A DNA stretch of 54,501 nt from Verrucomicrobiota bacterium (lineage in GTDB: Bacteria; Verrucomicrobiota; Verrucomicrobiia; Limisphaerales; UBA9464). The position numbers were made by a program, and so were the translations under genes. Below the pieces are notes generated by a model. That model had not been told where the DNA came from. It was given only the letters and a program-made list of their open reading frames with translations, and did not search any database. Positions 29,640 through 38,617 of this stretch are shown here, one piece after another. Positions within the stretch are counted from its first letter, which is position 1. The number at the start of each line of letters is the position of its first letter. The stretch lies in assembly GCA_008933025.1 (NCBI GenBank), contig WBXI01000004.1, positions 1 to 54,501 on the forward strand, written 5' to 3'.

Positions 29640-29866
29640 CGGTTCGAATTGGTTTCCACCGTGAGCCGCCAGTCGGCTGCGATCACCCGTTCGGGCGTCG
29701 GCACGAACGGACCCATGCCCGCGTTGTTGGGCGGCACATCGAGGCGGCCGCAGCGCTGACGCACCGATTCGAATATCGGTGCCACGGCCCCCTCGCCGCC
29801 CACAACGCACGGGATCATCCGGGCGAGCGCGTCGTCGGCACCCGCCGCCGCAATCGGATCGGCCGA
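29640..29866 (-). pseudogene. Fragment of a short-chain dehydrogenase (SDR)
   Basis: One minus-strand frame reads about 75 residues of typical SDR sequence: GAVAPIFESVRQRCGRLDVP, then NNAGMGPFVPTPERV (the NNAG motif), then AADWRLTVETNSN. These correspond to the helix before beta-4, the NNAG strand and helix alpha-4. The N-terminal nucleotide-binding half and the Ser/Tyr/Lys catalytic half are absent: upstream is the RluA-type gene, and the frame ends at RATDSPPIS. It is therefore a relic squeezed between two intact plus-strand genes. Confidence 0.6.
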
Positions 29867-29941
29867 CGCCTGCCGGGACCACACGGGATCCACCGACCAC
29901 CACCCTTCCCCTCGCCCTGCCGATGCCGCATCCTTCGGGGC

Positions 29942-30802
29942 GTGGCAAAGACCGATCATGTGGAACTTCCCGGAGGCATCCAGGTACCGATCCTCTACGA
30001 GGACCGCGGGGTGATCGCCCTCGACAAGCCTGCCGGCTGGATGCTGGGGCCGGAAGACGAGGAACACGCGCGGCGCAACCTGCACCTCGCCCTCATGGCG
30101 GGCATCGAAGAAGGCGCTTGGTGGGCGCGTTGCCGCAATCTCCGCTTCATCCGCTTCGTCCACCGACTCGACGCGCCGACCACCGGCATCCTGCTCATGG
30201 TGAAGAGCCAGGGCGCGATCCGTCCGTACACCGAACTCTTCGCCTCGCGCGAGGTCGAGAAAACCTACCTCGCCGTCACCGAAGGCGTCCCCACCGAGGA
30301 ACGCTGGCGCTGCCAATTGCCGCTGGGGCCGGTTCCCGAGGAACCCGGGAAACACCGCGTCGACAAGATCGAGGGCAAGGAAGCGGACACGGGGTTCGTG
30401 CGTCTGGAAACCCGCGGCACCCGGGCCTTGGTGGAGGCGCATCCCCACACGGGTCGAACGCACCAGATCCGGCTCCATCTGCGCGCCGCGGCGTGTCCGG
30501 TGGTGGGCGACTATCTCTACGGCGACCCCGATCCCGCCGGGATGGCCCTGCGGGCCGTCGCGCTCCGGTATCGCGATCCGTTTTCCGGAAAACCGGTCCG
30601 GATCCGCGCCAACGACCTTGAGTTCCGTCGTCGGTTTGGCTTTGGGCCGGCGGCTCCCGGCGCCAGCGCCGTCCCCGGTGCCGGCGGCGCCCAGATCCCC
30701 AAGACAGCGGCGCCCATCGACGCGAAAAACAAACCGGCGAGCCCGGCCCCAACGGGTCCCAGGCCCGCCATCAAACCGGACGCAAGACCGCGCCGGCCGT
30801 GA
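29942..30802 (+). CDS. RluA-family pseudouridine synthase
   Basis: 286 residues from GTG 29942. The catalytic motif is HRLDAPTTGILL with D77. ALDKPAGW precedes it, and the C-terminal HTGRTHQIRLHL and PVVGDYLYG motifs confirm the RluA family, which isomerises uridine in rRNA or tRNA. There is no N-terminal S4 domain. The last 60 residues are a Pro/Ala-rich tail with no recognisable fold. The exact RNA target cannot be told. Confidence 0.9.
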   Translation: MAKTDHVELPGGIQVPILYEDRGVIALDKPAGWMLGPEDEEHARRNLHLALMAGIEEGAWWARCRNLRFIRFVHRLDAPTTGILLMVKSQGAIRPYTELFASREVEKTYLAVTEGVPTEERWRCQLPLGPVPEEPGKHRVDKIEGKEADTGFVRLETRGTRALVEAHPHTGRTHQIRLHLRAAACPVVGDYLYGDPDPAGMALRAVALRYRDPFSGKPVRIRANDLEFRRRFGFGPAAPGASAVPGAGGAQIPKTAAPIDAKNKPASPAPTGPRPAIKPDARPRRP

Positions 30803-30820
30803 ACCGCGTCCGCCGGTCGC

Positions 30821-31948
30821 TCAGGGCTCGCCGAGGAGTTTTTCGACCTTCCCGGCGAGATCCTCGCGCGCGGTCTGGTCGACCAGATTCCCCTTCTTGT
30901 CGATGAGCCACATGGTGGGGATGGAGCTGATACCGAATTCGCGGCCGAATTTGTTCCCCCAGCCCTCGCCGTCGAAGTACTGCGCCCAGGGCATCTGTTT
31001 CTTCGCGACGAACTTGACGAGGGTGTCCTTCTCCTGGTCGAAGCTGATGCCGACGATCTCGAATCCCTTGGGGTGGAATTTCTCGTAGGCCGCCTTGACG
31101 TTGGGAAGCTCGGCGATGCACGGGCCGCACCACGTGGCCCAGAAATCCACCAGCACGACTTTGCCCTTCATCTCGAGCAGGTCGATTTTCCGTCCGTCGA
31201 CGGCGGTGAACGCGATGGCGACGGGTTTGCCGACGCGATCGAGCTTCTTGAGCAGGCCCGCGGCCTGTTCCTTCAGGCTCGGTTCGGTCTTGGCCTCGGC
31301 GATTTCCTTGGCGATGGCGCGGGCCTTCTCGGGCCCGAGTCCCTCGCACACTTCCAACAGCGCGGCGTAGATCTCGGGGCGATCGGGGAAATCCTTCTGC
31401 AACGCCCGGACCGCTTTCTCGAACTCCGCGAACACCACGGGCAATCCCTCCGCGCGCTTGGCCTGGGCGGATTGGGCGGCCTCGCGCAGTTTGGCCTGCA
31501 GCGGGTCCTGGGCTTCCTGCGGTTGCTGTGGCGCGGGCGGTCCGCCGGCGGCCTTCAGGGCCTCCGTGCGCGACTCGTCGCCCAAACCCACCGCCGCCGC
31601 CAGCATGCGGCGCTCGTCGTCCTTCGCCTTCGCCGCGCGCGGATCGTCCGCGAAACGCACCTGGAATTCCTTCGCCTTGTCCGCCGCCACGCCCGCCAGG
31701 ATCGACATCTGCTTCCGGAACGCCTTCTGCTCGTCTTCGGACGGCGCCTTCTCGTTCCACTCCTTGGGAGGCGACGGCGGATTCATCGCCTTTTTCACCT
31801 CGTCCCAAGCCTCGTCCGCCTTTTCCGGCAGCAGGTTCTTCTTCGCCGCGGCGGATGCCTTGGCGGGTTTTTCCGCCGCGCGCACGGCGGATTGCCACGG
31901 CGCGAGAAACAACGCGGCGGCCAGAAACGGAATCAATCGGCGGGTCAT
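30821..31948 (-). CDS. TlpA-like periplasmic thioredoxin with long helical N-terminus
   Basis: 375 residues. A signal peptide (1-25, MTRRLIPFLAAALFLAPWQS) is followed by a Lys/Ala/Glu-rich helical region of about 210 residues and then a thioredoxin fold (240-375) with FWATWCGPC (C274, C277) and the cis-Pro segment ISSIPTMWLID. The architecture is that of TlpA/ResA-like disulfide reductases; the long helical region may mediate oligomerisation. It is the last gene of a four-gene minus-strand run, 56 bases after the Fe-S protein. Confidence 0.88.
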   Translation of the reverse strand: MTRRLIPFLAAALFLAPWQSAVRAAEKPAKASAAAKKNLLPEKADEAWDEVKKAMNPPSPPKEWNEKAPSEDEQKAFRKQMSILAGVAADKAKEFQVRFADDPRAAKAKDDERRMLAAAVGLGDESRTEALKAAGGPPAPQQPQEAQDPLQAKLREAAQSAQAKRAEGLPVVFAEFEKAVRALQKDFPDRPEIYAALLEVCEGLGPEKARAIAKEIAEAKTEPSLKEQAAGLLKKLDRVGKPVAIAFTAVDGRKIDLLEMKGKVVLVDFWATWCGPCIAELPNVKAAYEKFHPKGFEIVGISFDQEKDTLVKFVAKKQMPWAQYFDGEGWGNKFGREFGISSIPTMWLIDKKGNLVDQTAREDLAGKVEKLLGEP

Positions 31949-32004
31949 GCAATGTGGGGATGGAAAGCTCGGGCCGGGTTCGGATTCGGGCGGGACTTCG
32001 GGTC

Positions 32005-32784
32005 CTACCGCGCGTCCGGCGAGGCCACCGGTGCAAGCTGCCGGCGAAGTTTCCCCAGAAGCAACTGGAAACGCCTCGGGTTCGCCGGGTCCGACAGATC
32101 GCCTTCCCGCACCGCCGCGGGCGCGGGCATCGATGCCGCGATTTCCAACGCCGTCATCACGCTGCCCATCTCGCCGTCGGCCAAAGCGATCTGCCGTTGG
32201 GGTTCCACGGCCAACCGGGACGCCCGCCGGGCGAACTCCAGCAACACCGCGCAGGGTTCGAGACAGGGCAAGGCACCCTTGTCCACCCCGTCCTCCGCGA
32301 GTCCCGCCGCCGCCCAGAGCCTTCGCTTGAGGCAATACCGCCCGTCGCACCCAGCCCGGACCACGTCACCCACCGTCGCGTCGTCCAACTTTCCGACCGC
32401 CGCATAGATCCCGGTCTGCCGAGCCGCGAAGTCCCGGAAGGCCGTCGGTCGCGCCATTCCCTGTTCCACCGCGAACCAATCCGCCAGTCCGCCCGGATAG
32501 AGGTGCCCCAGCGCGAGCTCGAGGTCGTCGGCCGTCGCCGCCCGGAAACGCCAGCCGCCCGCCAGGTTCGGCGCGCCTTTCAACGGCCGGAACGCGCCGT
32601 TTGCCGCATGACGCGCGACTCCGCGGAGCCCCTCGAGACCGACCTCGCGGAGTTCCGCGGGCGCCAGACCCGCGTCCGCGACATGACGCAACTCATGGCC
32701 GCCGCCGGAAGCGGCGACGCGGATTTGGGCGAAGTCGCGTCCCCCGTCGACCCACCGGACGAACGCTTCGATCGCGGGCGACAC
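32005..32784 (-). CDS. Probable 4Fe-4S protein (DR2241-like)
   Basis: 259 residues from GTG 32784, eight bases after the GatB/YqeY stop. Four cysteines, C146, C151 (GCDGRYCL) and C174, C178 (LPCLEPCAVLL), fit a [4Fe-4S] site. The surrounding ARQTGIYAA and RRLWAAAG segments resemble the DR2241 type Fe-S family as I remember it; that assignment is tentative. No transmembrane segment or signal peptide, so cytoplasmic. Its tight linkage to a GatB/YqeY protein and a UVR-motif protein suggests a housekeeping or stress role. Confidence 0.65.
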   Translation of the reverse strand: MSPAIEAFVRWVDGGRDFAQIRVAASGGGHELRHVADAGLAPAELREVGLEGLRGVARHAANGAFRPLKGAPNLAGGWRFRAATADDLELALGHLYPGGLADWFAVEQGMARPTAFRDFAARQTGIYAAVGKLDDATVGDVVRAGCDGRYCLKRRLWAAAGLAEDGVDKGALPCLEPCAVLLEFARRASRLAVEPQRQIALADGEMGSVMTALEIAASMPAPAAVREGDLSDPANPRRFQLLLGKLRRQLAPVASPDAR

Positions 32785-32792
32785 GGATTGGC

Positions 32793-33239
32793 TCAGGGCA
32801 ACAGTTGGCCGACCACGGCACTGATCGCCCGTCCGTCCGCGCGACCTGCCGCGGCCGCCGTCGCCGCCTTCATGACGGCGCCCATGTCCTTCTTCGATGT
32901 GGCGCCCGTGGACGCGATGGCTTCCTTGACGAGGGCCTCGACCTCCGCGGGCGTCAGGCCGACCGGCAGGAACTCCTCGATGACGCGCAACTCCGTCTTT
33001 TCCTGGGCGGCCAGCTCGGCGCGGCCGCCCTTTTCGTATTCGACGATGGAATCCCGGCGCTTCTTGGCCTCTTTCTGCAACAGCGAGAGGACATCGGCAT
33101 CCGTGAGCGACTCGGTCTTCTTCTCGATCTGGGCGTAGCCCATCGCCGCCTTCACGAGGCGCAGGGTGCCGGTGCGGTCGGCGTCCCGCGCGAGCATGGA
33201 TTGCTTGAGGGCGTCGACGATTTTTTGCTGGAGGCTCAT
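32793..33239 (-). CDS. GatB/YqeY domain-containing protein
   Basis: 148 residues, all one YqeY domain: MSLQQKIVDALKQSMLARD at the start, KEAKKRRDSIVEYEKGGR in the middle and TSKKDMGAVMKAA near the end. The domain is homologous to the tRNA-binding tail of GatB, but the free-standing protein has no firmly known role. ATG 33239 overlaps the upstream UVR gene stop by four bases (ATGA), so the pair is translationally coupled. Confidence 0.93.
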   Translation of the reverse strand: MSLQQKIVDALKQSMLARDADRTGTLRLVKAAMGYAQIEKKTESLTDADVLSLLQKEAKKRRDSIVEYEKGGRAELAAQEKTELRVIEEFLPVGLTPAEVEALVKEAIASTGATSKKDMGAVMKAATAAAAGRADGRAISAVVGQLLP

Positions 33240-34000
33240 GATCCGGAAGTCTGGTGTTTTTTGATTTGGTCGCGGACACGGGCGGCCCGCTCGTAGTCTT
33301 CCGATCGGATCGCCTCCGCGAGGTCGCGCTCGAGGCGCTCGACCTCCGAGATTGGCCGCCGCACGGAAATCTGCGAGAGCCATTCGCGGAGCGACGCGAG
33401 TTCGGGACTGCCTTCCGTCATCTGGGGACGCTCGTTCTCGGTGTAGAAACGCTCGAGTTCGGCAATGCCGTCGCCGATCAGCAACAACGCGTCGTCGAAC
33501 CGGTCCTGCTTCAGCGCGGCGGTGCCCCGCGCCCGCGTCCGCATCATCAGCAACTGCGGGATGAACTGGAGCAACGACCACGCGGCCTCCTCGGTCGGCG
33601 CGTGGCGCGCCACGAATTCGAAAACCTTCAGGTTCCGCTCGCAGTCGGTCTCGACCCCCGCGAAATCCTCCAGTTGGAAAAGGCAGATGTAACGGTGGTG
33701 ATACTGGATGCACTCCTGCTGGAGTTTCCCGCATTCCTCGGGGCCGACCTCGAAATCATCCTCCGACCCCGCGTGCGTCGCGCGGTGCTCCTCGAGACGG
33801 GCCACGACCACGTGGTACCACGACTCCATCCCCAGCGGCCGCTTGCCGTCGGGACGCCCCTCCGCGTTCATCTGGAGCACGCCGAGATCGACGCGCAGCT
33901 GGATCTTCTGCCGTCCATCGCGCCCCTTGAACCTTTTTGCGGCCACTTGCCCCGGTTGGTAGGGCCACGACTGGAGCAGTCGCGTCAGGTCGTAGTTCAT
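33236..34000 (-). CDS. UvrB/UvrC-motif protein
   Basis: 254 residues from ATG 34000. The C-terminal 40 residues carry the UVR motif (VERLERDLAEAIRSEDYERA), the coiled-coil hairpin used by UvrB and UvrC to contact each other. The N-terminal 200 residues start MNYDLTRLLQSWPYQPGQVA and match a conserved Verrucomicrobial architecture I cannot name more precisely; HYHRYICLF-like stretches are helical. There is no nuclease or helicase domain, so it is not UvrB or UvrC. First gene of the four-gene minus-strand operon. Confidence 0.82.
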   Translation of the reverse strand: MNYDLTRLLQSWPYQPGQVAAKRFKGRDGRQKIQLRVDLGVLQMNAEGRPDGKRPLGMESWYHVVVARLEEHRATHAGSEDDFEVGPEECGKLQQECIQYHHRYICLFQLEDFAGVETDCERNLKVFEFVARHAPTEEAAWSLLQFIPQLLMMRTRARGTAALKQDRFDDALLLIGDGIAELERFYTENERPQMTEGSPELASLREWLSQISVRRPISEVERLERDLAEAIRSEDYERAARVRDQIKKHQTSGS

Positions 34001-34166
34001 CTCGGCGCGAAAGTGGCAACCGACCCGGGCCAAGTCAACGCACCGGGATTGCCTTCCTGCCGGCCCCCTGAACGCTGGATTCCCGCCGTCGGTTGCCCCA
34101 ACGTGCCCTCCACGCGGCGCCACGCGCCGCCATCCCACCGTGGCCGCCCCATCCGTTCCCGATTCC

Positions 34167-35222
34167 ATGCGCGCCGTCGTCTATCGCGGCGTCCGCGACC
34201 TCCGCGTCGAAACCCTCCCCGTCCCGCGCATCGCTTCCAACGAGATTCTCGTCCGCGTCGCCGCCTGCGGCGTGTGCCCAACCGACATCAAGAAGATCGT
34301 CCAGGGCACCGTGGCGCCGCCCCGCGTGTTCGGGCACGAGACCGCGGGCACCATCGTCCGCGTCGGCGCCCGCGTGCGGGGCTTCCGCGTCGGCGCCCGC
34401 GTCGGACTCCACCACCACGTGCCCTGCATGGAGTGCCATTTCTGCCGCCACCGGGCCTTCGCTCAGTGCCCCACCTACAAACGCACCGGCATCACCGCCG
34501 GCTTCGAACCCGCCGGCGGCGGCTACGCCGAGTTCGTCCGCGTCCTGCCGTTCTGCCTCCCCGGCATCGTGCGCATCCCAGGCGCCAACACCTTCTCCGA
34601 AGGCGCGATGCTCGAACCCGTCAACACCGTCCTCAAGGCCGTCCGCCAACTCCCGTTGCTCCCGGGCGACACCGTCCTCGTCGCCGGCCAAGGGCCCATC
34701 GGCCTCATGTTCACCCGCCTGCTCGCGCTCGCCGGCATGCGCGTCGTCGCCACCGATCTCCTCCCCAACCGACGGGTCCTCGCCCGCCGGTTTGGCGCGT
34801 GGAAGTCGCTTGATGCCGCCCGGAAGGATCTTCCGGACGAAGTCCATCGACTCACCCGTGGCCGCGGGGCCGACGCCGCCGTCCTCGCGGTTGCCGTCGA
34901 TTCGTTGGTCGGGCAAGCCCAGGCCGCGGTCCGGGGCGGCGGCACCGTCCTGTTGTTTGCGCATACCGTCCGCGGCCACGAGGCACCCGTGGATCTCGGC
35001 GCGGTGTGCGTCGACGAAAAGGGGTTGGCCGGCAGCTACTCCTCCGACTTCACGCTCCAACGCGCGGTGGCCCGGATCGTGTTCGGGCGCCAACTCGACA
35101 CCCGCGCCCTCGTGACCCACGAATTCCCGCTGGAACAAACCGCCGAGGCCATCGCACTGGCCGAGAAACCCACGCCGGCGTCGCTCAAGATCGTCGTCCG
35201 GCACGAGATGGACCGGCGTTAG
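34167..35222 (+). CDS. Zinc-dependent alcohol dehydrogenase (MDR family)
   Basis: 351 residues from ATG 34167; an in-frame GTG at 34140 would add nine. Catalytic zinc ligands C37 (CGVCPTD) and H57-E58 (GHETAG) with E150, structural zinc cysteines C87, C90, C93 and C101 (CMECHFCRHRAFAQC), and the NAD(P) loop GQGPIG (174-179) are all present. It resembles threonine/sorbitol dehydrogenase-type enzymes; the substrate is unknown. It is divergent from the UVR-motif gene. Confidence 0.92.
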   Translation: MRAVVYRGVRDLRVETLPVPRIASNEILVRVAACGVCPTDIKKIVQGTVAPPRVFGHETAGTIVRVGARVRGFRVGARVGLHHHVPCMECHFCRHRAFAQCPTYKRTGITAGFEPAGGGYAEFVRVLPFCLPGIVRIPGANTFSEGAMLEPVNTVLKAVRQLPLLPGDTVLVAGQGPIGLMFTRLLALAGMRVVATDLLPNRRVLARRFGAWKSLDAARKDLPDEVHRLTRGRGADAAVLAVAVDSLVGQAQAAVRGGGTVLLFAHTVRGHEAPVDLGAVCVDEKGLAGSYSSDFTLQRAVARIVFGRQLDTRALVTHEFPLEQTAEAIALAEKPTPASLKIVVRHEMDRR

Positions 35223-35300
35223 CCGCCCGTTCGGGACCACCGGGCCGGAATTGCAAGCGCATGCCCCGCCCGGCATCCCGCGGGGCCCTCGGCAACACCG

Positions 35301-36278
35301 TCAGGCCGCGTCCACGGCGGGTTCGGTGAAGTGACCGAAGTTCCGGAACTTCTGGTAGCGGGTCTTCAACCGCTCCTCGACCGACATCGCGCTCAATTCC
35401 GCGATGTGCCGGAGCAAGGTGTCGCGCAGGGTGACGGCCGTCGCGATCGGATCCTGGTGCGCGCCACCGAGAGGTTCGGGCACCACCTCGTCCACCAACC
35501 CGAGGTTTTTCAGGTCGGTCGCCGTGATCTTCAACGCCGCCGCCGCCTGGGGCGACGCCTTGCGGTCCTTCCAAAGGATCGCCGCGCACCCTTCCGGACT
35601 GATCACCGAATAGTACGAATTCTCGAGGATCAGCACCCGGTCCGCCACGCCGATGCCCAGGGCGCCGCCGGACCCGCCCTCGCCGATCACGCACGCCACG
35701 ACCGGGACCCGCAGCAGCATCATCTCGCGCAGGTTCACCGCGATCGCCTCGGCGATGTGCCGTTCCTCGGCACCGATGCCGGGATACGCGCCCGCCGTGT
35801 CGATCAGCGTCACGATCGGCAGGCCGAACTTGTCGGCGAGCCGCATCAGGCGCAGGGCCTTCCGATACCCCTCGGGATGGGCCGAGCCGAAATTGCGCAG
35901 GATGTTCTCCTTGGTGTCGCGCCCCTTCTGGGTCCCGATCAGGACCACCCGTTGCCCACCCAGATAGGCAAAGCCACCGACCACGGCGCGGTCGTCCCCG
36001 AAGAGTCGGTCGCCATGGAGTTCCTCGAAATCCCGGAAGGCATGGTGGATGTAGTCCAGCGTGTACGGCCGGCGCGGATGGCGGGCCATCTGGACGCGCT
36101 GCCACGGCGTCAGGTCGGAGTAAACCTGCCGTTTCAACACGCCGAGCTTGATCTCCAGCGTCCGCATTTCCTCCTCGAAGCTGATCCCGAGCGAATGCGT
36201 CTCGGGATGCTGCTTGAGTTCCTCGAGCTTGCGCTCGAGTTCCGCGATCGGTTTTTCGAAGTCGAGATGGTGCTTCAT
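35301..36278 (-). CDS. accA: Acetyl-CoA carboxylase carboxyltransferase subunit alpha
   Basis: 325 residues from ATG 36278 (MKHHLDFEKPIAELERKLEE, the standard N-terminus). The crotonase-like core has GDRLFGDDRAVVGGFA, LIDTAGAYPGIGAEERHIAEAI and EGGSGGALGIGVAD, all AccA signatures. It transfers the carboxyl group from biotin to acetyl-CoA together with AccD, which is not in the window. It stands alone, as is usual outside operons with accD. Confidence 0.97.
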   Translation of the reverse strand: MKHHLDFEKPIAELERKLEELKQHPETHSLGISFEEEMRTLEIKLGVLKRQVYSDLTPWQRVQMARHPRRPYTLDYIHHAFRDFEELHGDRLFGDDRAVVGGFAYLGGQRVVLIGTQKGRDTKENILRNFGSAHPEGYRKALRLMRLADKFGLPIVTLIDTAGAYPGIGAEERHIAEAIAVNLREMMLLRVPVVACVIGEGGSGGALGIGVADRVLILENSYYSVISPEGCAAILWKDRKASPQAAAALKITATDLKNLGLVDEVVPEPLGGAHQDPIATAVTLRDTLLRHIAELSAMSVEERLKTRYQKFRNFGHFTEPAVDAA

Positions 36279-36761
36279 CGACGAATGCCGGGCTCGCAAG
36301 CCCGACCGGGTGCAACGCTAGCGTCGGCGTCGGCCGTCCCGCAACGCCGGATTTGGAAGGTTGGCGAAAGGGCGCCCCGCCACATTGGGGATCCAACCAC
36401 CACCTTCGGGCGCCTCGCCGTCGTTACTGCCGGACGGTGGAGACCGCCTCATCCGTTCGCCATCCCGTCGCCATGCCGTCCCAACCCAATCGCCGGATCT
36501 CGTCTCGATGCCCGAGGTCTCCGGCGAATCGCCCTCGGAGGCGCGGAGACCCGATGGGGCTCACGGTCCCGGCGGCCGCCACAATGCCTTTCCGAACCGC
36601 GTGAACCCGTGCCTTTGTGGCGCATCGATTCCTTTCTCCGGGGCCCATCGACGCCAAGCCACCCGCAAGATGAGCCCCGGGGGAAGCGCTCTCCGTGGCA
36701 GCCGCGAAAACCGGTCTTCCATCCGCGCGCGAAAAGGACGGCCCGCGCGAATCCGCCGGCG
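36279..36761. other. 483-base intergenic stretch
   Basis: Between the accA start and the end of the CotH-like gene, both on the minus strand. Frames that cross it on either strand have the Arg/Pro/Gly texture of chance frames. I see no hairpin terminator, repeat or RNA gene that I can support. Confidence 0.55.
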
Positions 36762-38528
36762 CTACGGCTTGAAATTCCACTTCCAGACCGTCGCCTCCAA
36801 CCGTCCCTTCACCGCCGCTCCCTCGGCAACGCCCGCCTCGTCGAGATGGAGGGTGCCGTCCAGAAAGCCGAACCCGCCGTCGGCCGGCCCGGTCGGGATG
36901 CCCTCGAACAGGAACGCCGAGCCATCGAAGAAACCGACCCTCGCGTCGCCACCCGCCACGAACCGTGACCGCGGCACGGATACCGCCGGAACCTGCACGC
37001 CCCCGATCCCGCGCATCGCGACCAGGGTCACCCACACGTCGTTGGTTTGCCGCGCGTCGAAACCGGGACCCGACGCGACCCCGGCCTGCACGAAGGGCCG
37101 GACCGCGCCATCGAGTTCGATGCGGAGATCCACCGTCCCGTTGGTGAACCAATTCACCGGGAACGAGCGCCGGTAGGTCGTCGAAAACGACGCCGTCAGC
37201 CTGCCCCACTCCGTCAGGACCGCGAGGGCGCGCGGCGGTGCCGTCCATTCCATGGCCGGCGCGTCGAGTTCGCGCAGCAGCACCTTCCTGCGGCCCCGGA
37301 CGAAATCGCGGGTGCGCCGCACCGCCGCCTTGCGGCCCGCGGATCCCGCCCAGACGTTCGTCCCCACCAACGCGTCGAGCCGCGAGATCTCGCCGGCGAT
37401 CGCGTCTTCCTTCCACGCCATGTCGAGCAAGGCGCGCAACCGCGCCCGATAGCGCTCGCGCCACGCGGCATCCGCGTAGAGTCGCCGCGGCAGGAACCCG
37501 GTCGCGCGCACGCTGGCGGGCGCACCCGGCGGCACGAAGGCGCCCCGGGCGCCGAGGCACGAATCCGCGCCCCAAGGCACGAACACCAACCGCCCGTCCG
37601 ATCCCCGCCGGTGAACGAAATAGTTGTTGAGGTTGTTCGCGTACCCGTCCCAGTGGTCGACCAACACCTCGGCCGCCCAGAAGGAGACGAAGCGATCCAG
37701 ATCCACGAGGCGCCCGAGTTCCTCGAGATCCGGCGGCCCATTGGTCCGCGCCAAAACGGCGGCAACCTCGCCGAGCACGCTGCCCGCCGGTTTCCTCGTC
37801 CCGGATTTCGCCTCGAACATCCGCAGCCATTCCGGCCGGAAATCCGTCAGGGTGCCTTCCCACAACCCGCCGCCGTCCGGACCGAATTCCCGCGCCACGA
37901 ATCGGCGGTCGACGGGCTCGACCAGGGTGTAGATCCCCAGATCCGCGCCGTTCACCACCACGCGGGCCAACGAGGCCCGCGGCGCGGCGATGCCGGCCGC
38001 GCGGAACAGGTCGTAGGCGAGGCATTGGCGGATCGCCGAGGGATCCTGCTGGTTGTTGTTCGCGGTGAGCTTCGCGAGGCCGGCGATCGTCCGCCCTTCC
38101 GCGTACACGCCGGCCTCGAAATTGAGCGACGGCCGCGTGCGGCTCACCGACCCGATGAAACCCTTCTTCCGGACGGCGACGTCCGCGACCGCGGTGCCGT
38201 CGATCTCCACCGTCCCACGGTGGTTTTGGTAGGCGCGCGCCGGCCGGCCGTTCGTCCTGGACGGCCCGAGCTGTGCCACGAAATCCGGGTGTTCGCCGCG
38301 CAACGCGTCCCAGTCGGCCGCGGGCAGCGTCACGCGCACCTCATGGAGGCGGTCGCGGGAAAAAACGTCCGGCTCGGCGCCTCCCGCGATGCCGGCGAGG
38401 GCGAACCCCAAGACGAGGGCAAACCAACGGGAGGCACCGACGCCCGCGCCGATCCATCCACGGAAGACGGCGTCCGCTGGCCCGCGGGCCGGACGGCCCG
38501 GGCGTGCAACCCAAGCCCCACGAAGCAT
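36762..38528 (-). CDS. CotH-like secreted protein
   Basis: 588 residues from ATG 38528. A signal peptide ends near GIAGGAEP. The CotH-type kinase-like core includes the N-terminal LHEVRVTLPAADWDAL, the GFIGSVSRTRPSLNFE strand, LTANNNQQDPSAIRQCLAYD, LGIYTLVEPVDRRF and the late NYFVHRRGSDGRLVFVPWGAD-type segment (VPWGADSCLG). It matches the CotH family of protein kinases/spore-coat-like proteins that are numerous in Verrucomicrobia as exoproteins. It is divergent from the PQQ-like propeller gene with an 89-base gap. The substrate is unknown. Confidence 0.82.
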   Translation of the reverse strand: MLRGAWVARPGRPARGPADAVFRGWIGAGVGASRWFALVLGFALAGIAGGAEPDVFSRDRLHEVRVTLPAADWDALRGEHPDFVAQLGPSRTNGRPARAYQNHRGTVEIDGTAVADVAVRKKGFIGSVSRTRPSLNFEAGVYAEGRTIAGLAKLTANNNQQDPSAIRQCLAYDLFRAAGIAAPRASLARVVVNGADLGIYTLVEPVDRRFVAREFGPDGGGLWEGTLTDFRPEWLRMFEAKSGTRKPAGSVLGEVAAVLARTNGPPDLEELGRLVDLDRFVSFWAAEVLVDHWDGYANNLNNYFVHRRGSDGRLVFVPWGADSCLGARGAFVPPGAPASVRATGFLPRRLYADAAWRERYRARLRALLDMAWKEDAIAGEISRLDALVGTNVWAGSAGRKAAVRRTRDFVRGRRKVLLRELDAPAMEWTAPPRALAVLTEWGRLTASFSTTYRRSFPVNWFTNGTVDLRIELDGAVRPFVQAGVASGPGFDARQTNDVWVTLVAMRGIGGVQVPAVSVPRSRFVAGGDARVGFFDGSAFLFEGIPTGPADGGFGFLDGTLHLDEAGVAEGAAVKGRLEATVWKWNFKP

Positions 38529-38617
38529 GACGACGACGCGCCTCACGCCACCAGGATGCCGGCCTGACCGCCGTTTTTCAGTCTCCAATTCCCCGGAACG
38601 CCCGGTATCGTTCCCCC

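Noticed and set aside
29640-29656. GGTTCGAAT-like tRNA T-loop sequence
   Set aside because: No acceptor or anticodon arms can be built around it; it lies in the SDR relic.
29612-30478. Minus-strand 288-codon frame opposite the RluA gene
   Set aside because: Its upstream two thirds is antisense of the RluA gene; only the downstream 75 residues look like real protein and are reported as the SDR relic.
36361-37176. 271-codon plus-strand frame in the accA-CotH gap
   Set aside because: Composition is that of chance frames and it runs into the antisense of the CotH-like gene.
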